Notes: a model not told the origin generated them from the sequence alone. Positions 45,565-55,052 are shown, numbered from the stretch's first letter. The stretch is 64,000 bases of DNA from Desulfurococcaceae archaeon MEX13E-LK6-19 (GCA_029637525.1 CP072660.1:1079612-1143611), one strand, 5' to 3'. Made by a program: numbers and translations.

Positions 45565-46485
45565 GTGTCGAGAGAGAAGCATCTACGAGCACTAACAATG
45601 AGAGAAATAAAGCATGCACTATTCTTCATGAGCCCAGGTTTGATAATGATTGCGATCTTTGTGATAACGCCAATCATAGGGACTTTATACATAAGCTTTG
45701 TTACTGATAACGGTATTGGTTTAGATAACTATGCTGCTGTAATCTCAGAGAGTTCGCCGGATAAAGCACTTATTAAACTAGAGGATATGCCTAGGCCACC
45801 ACCATGGGGTGCTTTAATACATAACTTTGTATGGATAGCTATTCACCTGCCTTTAACGACATTCTTAGGTTTAATACTAGCCTACATGTTGAAAATGGTT
45901 TACGGAAGATCTATTGTCAAGTCGATAATGTTCATAGGAATGGTTATCCCAATGGTTATAGGAGGACTTATTATAAGATTCATGTTCGATAAATACATAG
46001 GCATTGTGCCAAGACTTTTCGGGTTCCTAGGGATTACAATGTTAGACAAGACATGGACGTCATATCCAGATACTGCACTGCTATCACTGATACTTGGCTC
46101 AATATGGTTATGGACGGGATTTAGCTTAACGATACACGCTGCAGCAATAGACTCTTTGCCGCAAAGCTATATAGAAGCAGCGAAAATTGATGGTGCATCA
46201 ACGTGGCAGATCTTCTATAAAGTTGTTGCACCCTCAGTAAGATCAGCGACACTAACAGTAGTAGTAATGACCATGCTATGGGACCTGAAGATATTCGACA
46301 TAGTCTATGCTGCAACTAAAGGAGGACCAGGCGGTTCATCTACAGTTTTGGCGTTAGTCATGTGGTTGTATTTTGCTAGAGCATTAGACTATGGAAGAGC
46401 TGCTGCAACAGCAATTATTCTCACTCTCCTAACCCTCGTTCCAGCAACAATATTCATAAAGAGGGTGGTGAAGAGAAGTGCTTAG
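45565..46485 (+). CDS. Sugar ABC transporter permease (module 2, MalF-like)
   Basis: A 306-residue membrane permease. The first helix is LFFMSPGLIMIAIFVITPIIGTLYI, and the EAA loop reads PQSYIEAAKIDGASTWQIFYKVVAPSVRSA with KGGPGGSSTVLALVMWLYFARAL after it, a common MalF-type ending. GTG 45565 is well supported by GGTGAT 6 bases upstream. It overlaps the MalG-like gene by 8 bases. Together they form the module 2 channel. Trehalose or maltose-type disaccharides are plausible substrates because treT is next door and this is how the Thermococcales trehalose/maltose operon is built, but this is inference. Confidence 0.92.
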   Translation: MSREKHLRALTMREIKHALFFMSPGLIMIAIFVITPIIGTLYISFVTDNGIGLDNYAAVISESSPDKALIKLEDMPRPPPWGALIHNFVWIAIHLPLTTFLGLILAYMLKMVYGRSIVKSIMFIGMVIPMVIGGLIIRFMFDKYIGIVPRLFGFLGITMLDKTWTSYPDTALLSLILGSIWLWTGFSLTIHAAAIDSLPQSYIEAAKIDGASTWQIFYKVVAPSVRSATLTVVVMTMLWDLKIFDIVYAATKGGPGGSSTVLALVMWLYFARALDYGRAAATAIILTLLTLVPATIFIKRVVKRSA

Positions 46486-47365
46486 GCACGTCTCTCTAAA
46501 AAAGGAATACCTAAAGAATAGGATTAGGAGAATATTAAAACCATCAATAATAATAAGCAATATTATAGCTTGGACTGTAGCATTCATATGGTTGCTGCCA
46601 TTCATAGGATTATTCATGACATCTGTTAGACCATATAGTGAAGTTGTGATACATGGATGGTGGACGCCATCAGCTCACATATCTTTCGAGAACTATGTGG
46701 AAGTACTTGAGAACCCGTTATATGACCTGTCAAGAGGCTACATGAACTCGTTCATAATAACGATACCAAGCACCATAATCCCATTAATAATAGCAGCTAT
46801 GATGGCATACGGGTTCTCTAGATTCAGCTTCCCATTGAAAAACTACTTGTTTGTACTAATACTGTTCATAATGGCTGTACCACAGCAGACCATGGTCATA
46901 CCATTGTTCTTCATGATGAAGTCATTCGGATTACTAGACCAACTAGCGGGCTTGATACTAATCCATAGTGCATGGGGTATAGCGTGGATAACATTCTTCA
47001 TGAAAAACTACTTCAGCATGTTGCCCAAGGAGATAGAGGAGGCAGCACGTGTAGACGGTGCATCATATCTGACAATATTCTTCAGGATAGTGTTGCCAGT
47101 AAGCCTTCCAGCAATAGCGTCAGCAGCGGCAATACAGTTCACATGGGTTTGGAGCGACTTCTTCTTCGCATTAATGTTCATATACAGTCCCGACAAAATG
47201 GTTATTACACAAAAAGTAGTCACGATCAAGGGAGAATATCATATTGACTGGGGTCTTTTAACTGCAGGCTCCATATTAGCAATGCTCCCTCCACTCCTCA
47301 TCTACGTATTCCTTCAGAAGTACTACTTGAGAGGTATGATTGGATGGGCTTCGGGTAAGGGGTGA
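46478..47365 (+). CDS. Sugar ABC transporter permease (module 2, MalG-like)
   Basis: A 295-residue permease with six membrane helices. The N-terminal part is TVAFIWLLPFIGLFMTSVRPYSEVV, typical of MalG, and the EAA loop is MLPKEIEEAARVDGASYLTIFFRIVLPVSLPAI. The end, YVFLQKYYLRGMIGWASGKG, is the common C-terminus that contacts the ATPase. GTG 46478 overlaps the MalF-like gene, and its stop TGA lies 5 bases before the ATPase start. Pairs with the upstream permease. Confidence 0.92.
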   Translation: MLRHVSLKKEYLKNRIRRILKPSIIISNIIAWTVAFIWLLPFIGLFMTSVRPYSEVVIHGWWTPSAHISFENYVEVLENPLYDLSRGYMNSFIITIPSTIIPLIIAAMMAYGFSRFSFPLKNYLFVLILFIMAVPQQTMVIPLFFMMKSFGLLDQLAGLILIHSAWGIAWITFFMKNYFSMLPKEIEEAARVDGASYLTIFFRIVLPVSLPAIASAAAIQFTWVWSDFFFALMFIYSPDKMVITQKVVTIKGEYHIDWGLLTAGSILAMLPPLLIYVFLQKYYLRGMIGWASGKG

Positions 47366-47370
47366 TCCAT

Positions 47371-48477
47371 ATGGGTGAAGTAGTATTAGAAAATGTTACA
47401 AAAAGATTCGGTAAGGTAGTAGCTGTAGACAACGTGAATTTAAAGATTAAAGACAAAGAGTTCTTCGTCTTACTAGGCCCCAGTGGATGCGGTAAAACCA
47501 CGACACTAAGACTAATAGCTGGGCTCGAGTACCCGGATGAAGGAAGAATATACATTGATGGCGTGGACGTAACTTTCACCGAGCCCAAGGACAGAGATAT
47601 AGCAATGGTTTTCCAGAACTATGCCCTCTATCCACACATGACAGTTTTCGACAATATAGCATTCCCGTTGGCGATCAAGAAGAAGCAATTAGGTTTAACA
47701 AAAGAGGATATTAAAAAGAGAGTCCTAGAGGTAGCTAAACTACTCAGAATAGAGGAGTTATTGAATAGAAAACCAGGACAGTTAAGCGGTGGACAACAGC
47801 AGAGAGTAGCATTGGCAAGAGCTCTTATAAGAAGACCAAAAGTATGGCTTATGGATGAGCCATTATCAAACCTAGATGCACTGCTTAGGCTTGCGATGAG
47901 AGCAGAGATCAAGAGACTCCAGAAGAAACTAGGCATAACAACAATATATGTTACGCACGACCAAGCCGAAGCACTAAGTATGGCTGACCGCATAGCAGTA
48001 ATGAACCAAGGAAAAGTAATGCAAGTTGGCACACCAGATGAAATCTACCTGAAGCCCCAGCATGTGTTTGTGGGAACATTCATTGGCGCCCCACCAATGA
48101 ACATTATTGAATGTATTGTAGAAGAAACGAAAGAAGGATATAAACTCAAGTGCCCAGGTTTCGAGAGAAAAATCCCGAGTGAAGCAGCAAAGTATGTGAA
48201 ACCCGAACAGAAAATACTGTTGGGAATGAGACCAGAGTTCGTGGATGTCTACAAGGAGCCTGTAGAAGACTCGATCAAAGCAAAAGTACTTGTAGTAGAA
48301 CCCCTGGGTTCAGAGACTATATTGAACGTTGATATAAACCCAGGCGGCGAAGAATCTTTGGTCAAGATAAAGCTAGTGAAAGGAGGGAAATTCAATACTG
48401 GCGACATAGTATACCTCAAGCCAGACTGGACCAAAATAGTACTATTCGATGCAACAACAGGTAAGGCTCTTGCATAA
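47371..48477 (+). CDS. Sugar ABC transporter ATPase (module 2, MalK-like)
   Basis: A 368-residue ATPase. Motifs: Walker A GPSGCGKTT, Q-loop MVFQNYALYPHM, signature LSGGQQQRVALARA, Walker B VWLMDEPLSNLDA, switch YVTHDQAEALSM; then the TOBE domain with FIGAPPMNIIEC and GMRPEFVDVY. ATG 47371 is preferred because the protein then starts at the same point as its two paralogues and GGGGTGA lies 5 bases before; a GTG at 47362 overlapping the permease stop is the alternative. It has QAEALS where modules 1 and 3 have QVEAMT. It completes the module 2 importer. Confidence 0.93.
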   Translation: MGEVVLENVTKRFGKVVAVDNVNLKIKDKEFFVLLGPSGCGKTTTLRLIAGLEYPDEGRIYIDGVDVTFTEPKDRDIAMVFQNYALYPHMTVFDNIAFPLAIKKKQLGLTKEDIKKRVLEVAKLLRIEELLNRKPGQLSGGQQQRVALARALIRRPKVWLMDEPLSNLDALLRLAMRAEIKRLQKKLGITTIYVTHDQAEALSMADRIAVMNQGKVMQVGTPDEIYLKPQHVFVGTFIGAPPMNIIECIVEETKEGYKLKCPGFERKIPSEAAKYVKPEQKILLGMRPEFVDVYKEPVEDSIKAKVLVVEPLGSETILNVDINPGGEESLVKIKLVKGGKFNTGDIVYLKPDWTKIVLFDATTGKALA

Positions 48478-48568
48478 CATAAATATTTTTAAAATAATAC
48501 ATAATCTCACAATTATGTGTTTATTAAACGTTATTTCAATATCGGTTATTGTAATTTTAAACTAAATT

Positions 48569-48588
48569 GATACAAGGTGATACAAGGT
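48569..48588. repeat. Tandem 10-base direct repeat
   Basis: GATACAAGGT occurs twice in direct tandem about 90 bases before the unknown membrane-anchored protein gene. It is followed by TATAACC. It may be an activator or repressor site on one face of the helix (10-base period), but no protein can be named. Confidence 0.4.
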
Positions 48589-48674
48589 ATAACCAGCCCA
48601 TAGGCAAAGATATATCATTGTATCTGTTTTTAATATTATAATGTTATAGCTGATACCTAACATATCATATACTG

Positions 48675-50114
48675 ATGGTGATAAAAGTGATTAGTCCACT
48701 TGCTAAGGGCTTTCTGTCGGCATTACTAGCACTACTTATCGCAGGCTCTTTTCTCGTACCCATGCTTCTCAACTATGTTATACGACCATGGCCTGGGGTA
48801 GAGATACATATAACGCTTTTATCTGATAAGGGTAGAGTGTTTACTGCCGAAAACCTTGGTTTATCTCTCTATGCTCAAGTATGGGCTGTTATGCCTCCAG
48901 GAAGTAGTGAAGAGAGTATTGTCACAGTGTATGAGGGGAGGGTTCTAGGTAATGTATTGTTCATCAAAAGCGATGATATAAAAAATGTTGTTGACTCCTG
49001 GATAAAATATATCACAGAACATGGTGTTAGTCTTGAGCCTCCTCTTCTCATCTCACTATACATATACAATCCATCTACAGGTTATGTTCTCCAAAGAGTG
49101 CCATTAAGAACAATAACGTACAATCCTCTCGTAATTGCTTCAGGGAAGAAAATCATAGTAGACTTGACCGTGGTTGTTCCTCTCACAGAGAAAGGCTTGG
49201 AGCTTAAGATTTGGGAAAATAGGATTTGCGAGAGGAGATACTATTGGTTAATAACCAAGGTGATCACATTAGATGATATGGAGAATACTCTAGGTAGTAA
49301 TGTAACATCGGTATATCATGGAGAAAAATTCTTGAAGACACCAGTAATTACTATTCAGCAGACTAAGGGCGATGTTAAAACAAGAATTGTTATGACGTAT
49401 AACGGTGTTGGAGACATTAGTTTCCATACATATATTGTAGTAGAAAATACAAGTACTGGATCCTTCAGACAGTATATAGCGGGACCGTGCCTCAAAGGAG
49501 ATTTTAGGATAGCTATGGACATGGATGTAGGAATAGAAGCTAATGCCGGATACATTTACTTACTTACAAAACCTCTGGTCTTAGTCATGGAGGAATACTA
49601 TTATGATTCTTGTGCAGTAGAACAGGTAAAGCCAACGGGATACAAACAAATTATCTATTTAACGCAAACAGTTGCTCTTCATGATAAATATATTATTAGT
49701 GGAACAGAAAACACCTTACCGATGTTTCTAAGCAATATAGTCGATAGAGAAATCAATATGACAAGAATTACCGTGCCGCAAACACCATTAGACGAGGGCT
49801 ACCTTGATCAAGGTGAAGCCATAGTGATTAATGACATAATACGGTCTATACTAAAGAACAGCAGCGAGTACATGTTGTTTTCACCAATAACTACGATTGA
49901 TAAACTAAATATAAGTAATCTGAATGTATTAGTCGGTTCAATAATATCTCTTGAACATGGCTTAGAAGGGTATATCAGAAACATTGGAGAAGAGCCCATC
50001 GAAGTGTACTATAATTCTATTGACATAGGAGTAGTTGACGAGATTTTATGTAGAGAAGAACAGTGGATTAAGCACGGCAACATAGCTATCTTGTATTTCA
50101 CTATTTCTCGCTAA
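48675..50114 (+). CDS. Unknown membrane-anchored extracellular protein
   Basis: A 479-residue protein with an N-terminal anchor or signal (GFLSALLALLIAGSFLVPMLL) and an otherwise beta-rich outside part with several sequons (NVTSV, NMTRI, NISNL). I do not recognise the family. Motif-like stretches such as VEIHITLLSDKGRVFTAENL and LVVENTSTGSFRQYI-type strands suggest beta-sandwich domains like those of archaeal envelope proteins. ATG 48675 or GTG 48687 (after GGTGATAAAA) may be the start. It follows the module 2 ATPase gene by about 200 bases with its own promoter region, so a role in sugar uptake is not shown. It overlaps the convergent Nudix gene by 14 bases. Confidence 0.6.
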   Translation: MVIKVISPLAKGFLSALLALLIAGSFLVPMLLNYVIRPWPGVEIHITLLSDKGRVFTAENLGLSLYAQVWAVMPPGSSEESIVTVYEGRVLGNVLFIKSDDIKNVVDSWIKYITEHGVSLEPPLLISLYIYNPSTGYVLQRVPLRTITYNPLVIASGKKIIVDLTVVVPLTEKGLELKIWENRICERRYYWLITKVITLDDMENTLGSNVTSVYHGEKFLKTPVITIQQTKGDVKTRIVMTYNGVGDISFHTYIVVENTSTGSFRQYIAGPCLKGDFRIAMDMDVGIEANAGYIYLLTKPLVLVMEEYYYDSCAVEQVKPTGYKQIIYLTQTVALHDKYIISGTENTLPMFLSNIVDREINMTRITVPQTPLDEGYLDQGEAIVINDIIRSILKNSSEYMLFSPITTIDKLNISNLNVLVGSIISLEHGLEGYIRNIGEEPIEVYYNSIDIGVVDEILCREEQWIKHGNIAILYFTISR

Positions 50115-50580
50115 CAATAACAGCTCTTGTGTAAGGTAATGGTTTTATTCCATGTTCTCTTATATAGCTAAGCAGTTTTTTCATGGTAAGTGTCGTCCTT
50201 AGTTTACTCCAGTCTGTATCTATTGGGAACCACTTAGCTTCAACAGCATCACCTCCAGGAGTGACCTCTAGGCTATGGGGTTTAATGAGGAAATCAATTA
50301 TCACGTAATGGTACTTTGGCTTCTTGTTATCATCAAGAATAATAGCTTCATCGATCCACAGAATACCTTCTACAACACCCTTGATTCCTGTTTCTTCATA
50401 TAGCTCGCGTAGAACAGCTTGTTCAAGGGTCTCGCCAACTCTCTGAACACCACCTGGAATAGACCAACATCCTTTACATGGCTCATGCCCTCTCTTGATA
50501 AGTAGTATCTTGTTGCAGTCAATAACTACTGCTCCAACACCTATAATAGGCTTAGTTGGATAAACTCTATCACAACTCAT
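50101..50580 (-). CDS. Nudix hydrolase
   Basis: A 159-residue pyrophosphohydrolase acting on nucleoside diphosphates linked to another group. The Nudix box is complete: GGVQRVGETLEQAVLRELYEETG (G-x5-E-x7-REUxEExGU) at about residues 43-65. It is preceded by VGAVVIDCNKILLIKRGHEP and followed by a strand-rich C-terminus with GGDAVEAKWFPIDTDW. ADP-ribose, sugar-nucleotide or oxidised-nucleotide substrates are possible; the sequence does not decide. Two cysteines (CKGC) lie just before the box. ATG 50580 follows GGGGTC. It stands between two sugar modules but is probably housekeeping. Confidence 0.88.
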   Translation of the reverse strand: MSCDRVYPTKPIIGVGAVVIDCNKILLIKRGHEPCKGCWSIPGGVQRVGETLEQAVLRELYEETGIKGVVEGILWIDEAIILDDNKKPKYHYVIIDFLIKPHSLEVTPGGDAVEAKWFPIDTDWSKLRTTLTMKKLLSYIREHGIKPLPYTRAVIVSEK

Positions 50581-50712
50581 CTATCTAGACCCCAGATAAG
50601 TAGCTTAGATAGGCATTCCATAATATATACAGTCATAGACGCTCCTATAATAGCACTTGGGGTATTCTATGAAATTGTATTTGGGCATGTAATAATAAAT
50701 AGGCGTATTGAT

Positions 50713-51807
50713 TTATGTTATTGCTTTCCCCGTATTCTTATCAAAGAAATACAGTTTGTCAGGTCTTGGTGTCCAGTATATTATACCTCCTAGTTCGAGT
50801 TGTATGTTCCCTTTAACCACGGCAACATAGTCTGTTAGTCTACCTACTGTGAAGTGTATGTATGTCTCGGTGCCAAGAGGCTCATAGCCTACTATTCTAC
50901 CTTTATAATAACCTTCCATAGGCTTTGTTGAAACAATTATGTCCTGGGGTCTAACTCCCAAGACAATGCTTTTACCAACGTACTTACTTAGAGGTTCTTT
51001 ATATACACTAGGGATCTCTATGGAGACTTCTCCTATATCGAGATATAGCTTATTCTCCTTTTCTACTAAAGTACCTTCCATAAAATTCATTGGAGGTACT
51101 CCAATGAAACCTGCCACGAACATATTAGCTGGTTTCTCAAAGACCTCTATTGGAGTACCTACTTGCATTACTTTACCTTCATTCATTACTGCTATTCTAT
51201 CAGCCATGGTCATAGCCTCTACCTGGTCGTGTGTAACATAGATCGTTGTAATCCCTAATTTCTCGTGGAGCAATTTACGTAGCTCAAACCTCATTTTAAC
51301 TCTAAGTTTTGCATCGAGATTACTGAGAGGCTCGTCTAACAAGAATACTTCCGGTTCTCTAACAATAGCTCTAGCTAAAGCTACACGTTGTTGCTGGCCA
51401 CCACTTAATTGCTTTGGATATCTATTCAATAGATTCTCTATGCCAAGGAATCTAGCAACTTCTATGACTTTACGTTTACGTTCTTCCTTAGGTACACGAG
51501 CCATCTTCAATGGGAATTCTATGTTCTGGAATACCGTCATATGAGGATAGAGGGCATAGCTTTGGAAAACCATAGCTACATTTCTTTCAACAGGATCGAT
51601 TTCATTGACTAGTCTTTCACCAATCCATATCTCTCCCTCATCGGGATCTTCAAGTCCTGCTATTAGTCTTAGTGTAGTTGTTTTACCGCATCCACTGGGG
51701 CCAAGCAGAACCATAAACTCTTTGTCTCTAACCTCTAATGTTACGTGGTCAACAGCTACTACTTTCCCGAAGCGCTTAGTTACATTCTTGAGAAAAACTC
51801 TAGCCAA
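50713..51807 (-). CDS. Sugar ABC transporter ATPase (module 3, MalK-like)
   Basis: A 364-residue ATPase with Walker A GPSGCGKTT, Q-loop MVFQSYALYPHM, signature LSGGQQQRVALARA, Walker B VFLLDEPLSNLDA, switch YVTHDQVEAMTM and a C-terminal TOBE region with FIGVPPMNFMEG and GVRPQDIIV. The start is TTG 51807, with GGGGTGACC just upstream, formed by the end of the permease gene. It is the last gene of the module 3 importer operon. Of the three MalK paralogues it shares the MTMADRIAVMN stretch with module 1 (MTMGDRIAVMN); the C-terminal domains differ most. Confidence 0.93.
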   Translation of the reverse strand: MARVFLKNVTKRFGKVVAVDHVTLEVRDKEFMVLLGPSGCGKTTTLRLIAGLEDPDEGEIWIGERLVNEIDPVERNVAMVFQSYALYPHMTVFQNIEFPLKMARVPKEERKRKVIEVARFLGIENLLNRYPKQLSGGQQQRVALARAIVREPEVFLLDEPLSNLDAKLRVKMRFELRKLLHEKLGITTIYVTHDQVEAMTMADRIAVMNEGKVMQVGTPIEVFEKPANMFVAGFIGVPPMNFMEGTLVEKENKLYLDIGEVSIEIPSVYKEPLSKYVGKSIVLGVRPQDIIVSTKPMEGYYKGRIVGYEPLGTETYIHFTVGRLTDYVAVVKGNIQLELGGIIYWTPRPDKLYFFDKNTGKAIT

Positions 51808-51814
51808 TCCAAGG

Positions 51815-52657
51815 TCACCCCTTACCTGCTGTTATAACAATTCCCCTGATCAAGTATTTGTTTAATGCTATGAAGAGGAGTATTGTTGGAGCAGCGGCTA
51901 TAAGTGACCCAGCTATGATCGGAGTATATTCTGTCCACATGCTGCGTTGAAAAGCAAAACTAAGTCCTACTGGAAGCGTAAAGTTTTCAGGGGATCTAAG
52001 GAAGACTAGTGGGCCAAGGAAAGCATTCCATGCACCGAGAAACTGGTATACAGCTACTGCGCCAAGAGCAGGCTTGGCTAAAGGCAAGCCTATGTAGAAG
52101 AAGGTCTTAACAGGACCACAACCATCTAATCTAGCTGCGTCAAATACGTCTTGTGGTAATGAGAGAAAGTATTGTCTCATAAGGAATATGCTTGATACAT
52201 TGGCTAATCCTAGAAGAGCTAGTCCTAGTATGTTGTCGATAAGCCCAAGCCTATAGACTATAATGTAGTTCGGTACGAGAGTTACAAAAGCAGGTATCAT
52301 GAGAAGGGCTAGTAAGGCTGAAAACAAAGCATCTTTGCCAGGGAACTTTAGTCTAGCGAAAGCATATCCTGCCATGCTAGTAAATAATATGTTACCGGCC
52401 ACGATTAACCCGGCGTAGATAGCTGAATTAAGTATCCATCTAGGGAAAAGCTCTAGCCTAAACACCTTAATGTAGTTCTCTAAAGTAAATGGATCAGGGA
52501 TCCATTCAGGCGGATAACGTGAAGCCTGCTCCCATGTCATAAATGATGCAATAAATGATCTTATGAAAGGAGTTAAGTATACTAAAGCAAATACTGTTAG
52601 CACGGTGTATACAAGTATTTTCCAAGCAAATCTAGATAAGATTCTTTTAATCTTCAT
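51815..52657 (-). CDS. Sugar ABC transporter permease (module 3, MalG-like)
   Basis: A 280-residue permease. The N-terminal helix (ILVYTVLTVFALVYLTPFIRSF) is followed by the RYPPEWIPDPFTLENYIKVF loop typical of this family. The EAA loop is LPQDVFDAARLDGCGPVKTFFYIGLPLAKPAL and the end is LNKYLIRGIVITAGKG. ATG 52657 overlaps the MalF-like stop by 4 bases. It forms half of the module 3 channel. Confidence 0.92.
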   Translation of the reverse strand: MKIKRILSRFAWKILVYTVLTVFALVYLTPFIRSFIASFMTWEQASRYPPEWIPDPFTLENYIKVFRLELFPRWILNSAIYAGLIVAGNILFTSMAGYAFARLKFPGKDALFSALLALLMIPAFVTLVPNYIIVYRLGLIDNILGLALLGLANVSSIFLMRQYFLSLPQDVFDAARLDGCGPVKTFFYIGLPLAKPALGAVAVYQFLGAWNAFLGPLVFLRSPENFTLPVGLSFAFQRSMWTEYTPIIAGSLIAAAPTILLFIALNKYLIRGIVITAGKG

Positions 52658-53643
52658 CGGGGCACCACCTTATACTTCTTCTGGAAAATATATGTTGATA
52701 CAAAGATTAGTGTGAACAGGAACATACTTTTGGCGGCTGCTACACCAGGTCTAAGGTTTATAAAGGCTTCACGATATATGTCGAGGGCCATTGTATAGCC
52801 TGCGCCACCTGGCCCTCCACTAGGTCCTGCCATAACCCATGCTAGATCGAACATTTGCAGAGCACCGATCATTCCCATAACAACTACATAAACAATCATA
52901 GGTTTGAGCATAGGTATAGTTATGTATATGAATCTCCGGATAGGCCCTGCTCCATCCAGCATTGCTGCTTCATATAGTTCTCTCGGGATTGACTGCATGG
53001 CAGCCAGGAAGGATACCATGAAGTGGCCGCTTGTACCCCATATTGCTACTAATGCTATGGCGTAGAGCAAGTAGTTCTTGTCATGTATCCAATCTGGAGC
53101 AAAACCGGGTATGATTAATTGTATCATATAGTTTATGAATCCGTACTTCATAAATAACCATATGAATATAAGTGATATTATTACTGGGCATGTCACGGCT
53201 GGCAGGAAGTATGATACTTTATAGAATTGTACACCCTTGATCTTCTGGTTAGCGAAAGCAGCAAGCACCATTGCTAGAAAGGTTTGTGTAGGGACAACTA
53301 TTAGTGTATACAAAACTATATTCTTTAAGCCTGTATAGAATGGTGCTAGGAAGTAATGTGCTCCCGAGATTCCTCTTAAGAGATCGCGTAGAAGGATCTC
53401 ATAGTTTTTAAGACCAACAAACTTCATGGGGCCTATGTAATTCCACTCAAAGAAGCTTAAGTAAACTGCGAAGAGAGCAGCAAAGTATCCAAAGACAAAG
53501 TTTAAGAGGGTGGCGATGGAGACTAAAAGAAGACCCGATAGGGCTTCACGGTACTTTTTCTTAACTATTATCTTCGAGAATTTCTTCTGAACTATTTCTT
53601 TTGATTCAAAAAATATTTGGGATTTGAATATAGGTTTAGCCAT
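52654..53643 (-). CDS. Sugar ABC transporter permease (module 3, MalF-like)
   Basis: A 329-residue permease with a basic N-terminal extension of about 30 residues before the first helix (ALSGLLLVSIATLLNFVFGYF). The EAA loop reads PRELYEAAMLDGAGPIRRFIYITIPMLKPMI and is followed by GPSGGPGGAGYTMALDIYREAF. It lies 24 bases after the binding-protein gene, a much shorter gap than in module 2. The extension is charged and cytoplasmic by prediction; its role is unknown. It pairs with the MalG-like protein. Confidence 0.92.
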   Translation of the reverse strand: MAKPIFKSQIFFESKEIVQKKFSKIIVKKKYREALSGLLLVSIATLLNFVFGYFAALFAVYLSFFEWNYIGPMKFVGLKNYEILLRDLLRGISGAHYFLAPFYTGLKNIVLYTLIVVPTQTFLAMVLAAFANQKIKGVQFYKVSYFLPAVTCPVIISLIFIWLFMKYGFINYMIQLIIPGFAPDWIHDKNYLLYAIALVAIWGTSGHFMVSFLAAMQSIPRELYEAAMLDGAGPIRRFIYITIPMLKPMIVYVVVMGMIGALQMFDLAWVMAGPSGGPGGAGYTMALDIYREAFINLRPGVAAAKSMFLFTLIFVSTYIFQKKYKVVPR

Positions 53644-53667
53644 TTATTTTGTCCCCCGAGAGCTTAT

Positions 53668-54990
53668 CTAGCCCTGGAACATTTCTTGTACAACTTGTTT
53701 CATAGACTCTAGTGCTTCATCTATAGTAATTTCGCCTCTCATAGCAGCGGCCATGATGTCACTTATCTTTGATTCTAATTCGCCAGACTTTGGTCCCCAC
53801 AGGAATATTTGTACCATAGTGTACTCGTCTAGGAACGATAGAGATTTCCTGTGTTGAGGCCACATATCTGGATCATTTTCAAGCCCTTTGATCGATGGTA
53901 GTGTGTGTCCCATTTTGACAACGAGAGTCTTCTGTCCCTCTTTGCCTACAACGAATTTCACAAACTCAACAGCTGCCTCAGGGTTCTCTGTCTTAGAGTT
54001 TATTGCTAGAGCAACTGTATATGCCATAGTTACTCTTCCTTTTGTTCCTCTTGGCACAGGAGCAATGTCCCAGTCTTCGCCAAACTTGAAGTCTGGGTAC
54101 TGGTCTGCAAGGAATGGTATCATCCAGTTCCCACTAATGACCATGGCTACTTTCTGGCTACCAAAAGCGTCGCCAAGCCATCCTGCACCGACATCACTTG
54201 GCGCGACAACATATGGAGGTAATCCCTTCTGCTCTCTCTCAATCTTACCCTTTAAGTAGAGGTTGATATACCATTCCATAGTTTCTCTAACAACAGGGTG
54301 GTCAAACCAAGATGCGTCATCAGGGCTATCAAACCATGGTTTAGGAGCTCCATTACTTAGCGCAACAGGCATATACCTGTTGAAGCCGCCAAGGTATATT
54401 GCTAGTCCAGGTACACCGGTCTTATTAGTTATGATTTCAGCATACTTTACAAGTTCATCCCATGTGTCAGGAGGTCTAGTTAAGCCTGCTTGCTGGAACA
54501 ACTTCTTATTATAGAATAACATTAACATACTCCAGTCTTTGGGGAGACCATAGATTTTCCCGTCAGCTCCCTTGAAAGGCTCTAGTAGGAAGCTATAGAA
54601 CTGGTTTATGAATTCCTCATCAACATAATCAGAGATTGGTAAAACAGCTCCCTTATCAATGAATATGGGCGCCCATGATGAATCAAGATAGAATACGTCA
54701 GGTGCGACTCCAGCACCATATGACGCTAAAATGTTCTCATGAAACATCTGTGTAATAACTTCATACTTTATTATTATATCGGGGTGTTGTTCTTGGAATA
54801 ATGATATTATTTTTTCATAATTCTTCATTTCTGTTTCTCCAGCACTCCATCCAGCAAATCTAATATAGATCTTTTCTGTTGGTCGTTGCATCTGAGTCCA
54901 TATGTACCATCCTGCTAGTGCTGCAGCAATAATTATGACTAAAACAATTAAGGCTATGATACTTTTTGCCAGGGCTTTAGATCTGGCCAA
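53668..54990 (-). CDS. Sugar-binding protein of ABC transporter (module 3)
   Basis: A 440-residue extracellular binding protein. The N-terminus MARSKALAKSIIALIVLVII looks like a class III (pilin-type) signal, basic residues followed directly by a hydrophobic stretch, as in the Sulfolobus sugar-binding proteins. Then come IYIRFAGWSAGETEMKNYEKI, HPDIIIKYEVITQMFHENIL, DVFYLDSSWAPIFIDKGAVL, IYGLPKDWSMLMLFYNKKLF, and the C-lobe FVKFVVGKEGQKTLVVKMGH. The start is TTG 54990. Its promoter carries an inverted repeat over the TATA element (55031-55052). It should import the substrate of the GH65 phosphorylase encoded across the divergent region. Confidence 0.9.
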   Translation of the reverse strand: MARSKALAKSIIALIVLVIIIAAALAGWYIWTQMQRPTEKIYIRFAGWSAGETEMKNYEKIISLFQEQHPDIIIKYEVITQMFHENILASYGAGVAPDVFYLDSSWAPIFIDKGAVLPISDYVDEEFINQFYSFLLEPFKGADGKIYGLPKDWSMLMLFYNKKLFQQAGLTRPPDTWDELVKYAEIITNKTGVPGLAIYLGGFNRYMPVALSNGAPKPWFDSPDDASWFDHPVVRETMEWYINLYLKGKIEREQKGLPPYVVAPSDVGAGWLGDAFGSQKVAMVISGNWMIPFLADQYPDFKFGEDWDIAPVPRGTKGRVTMAYTVALAINSKTENPEAAVEFVKFVVGKEGQKTLVVKMGHTLPSIKGLENDPDMWPQHRKSLSFLDEYTMVQIFLWGPKSGELESKISDIMAAAMRGEITIDEALESMKQVVQEMFQG

Positions 54991-55030
54991 GACCTATCTC
55001 CCCATGGAGAACTTGAGTATCTGACAAGAA

Positions 55031-55052
55031 CTTATTACCAGTGGGTAGTATA
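55031..55052. promoter_or_regulatory. Candidate TrmB operator over the module 3 importer promoter
   Basis: CTTATTAC-CAGTGG-GTAGTATA has the same 6-base spacing and an identical right half (GTAGTATA) to the perfect repeat at 56387-56410; the left half matches at 5 of 8 positions. On the minus strand TTTATACTAC doubles as the TATA element, with transcription expected near 55025. Binding here would block the TATA-binding protein, consistent with repression in the absence of sugar. Inferred. Confidence 0.5.
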
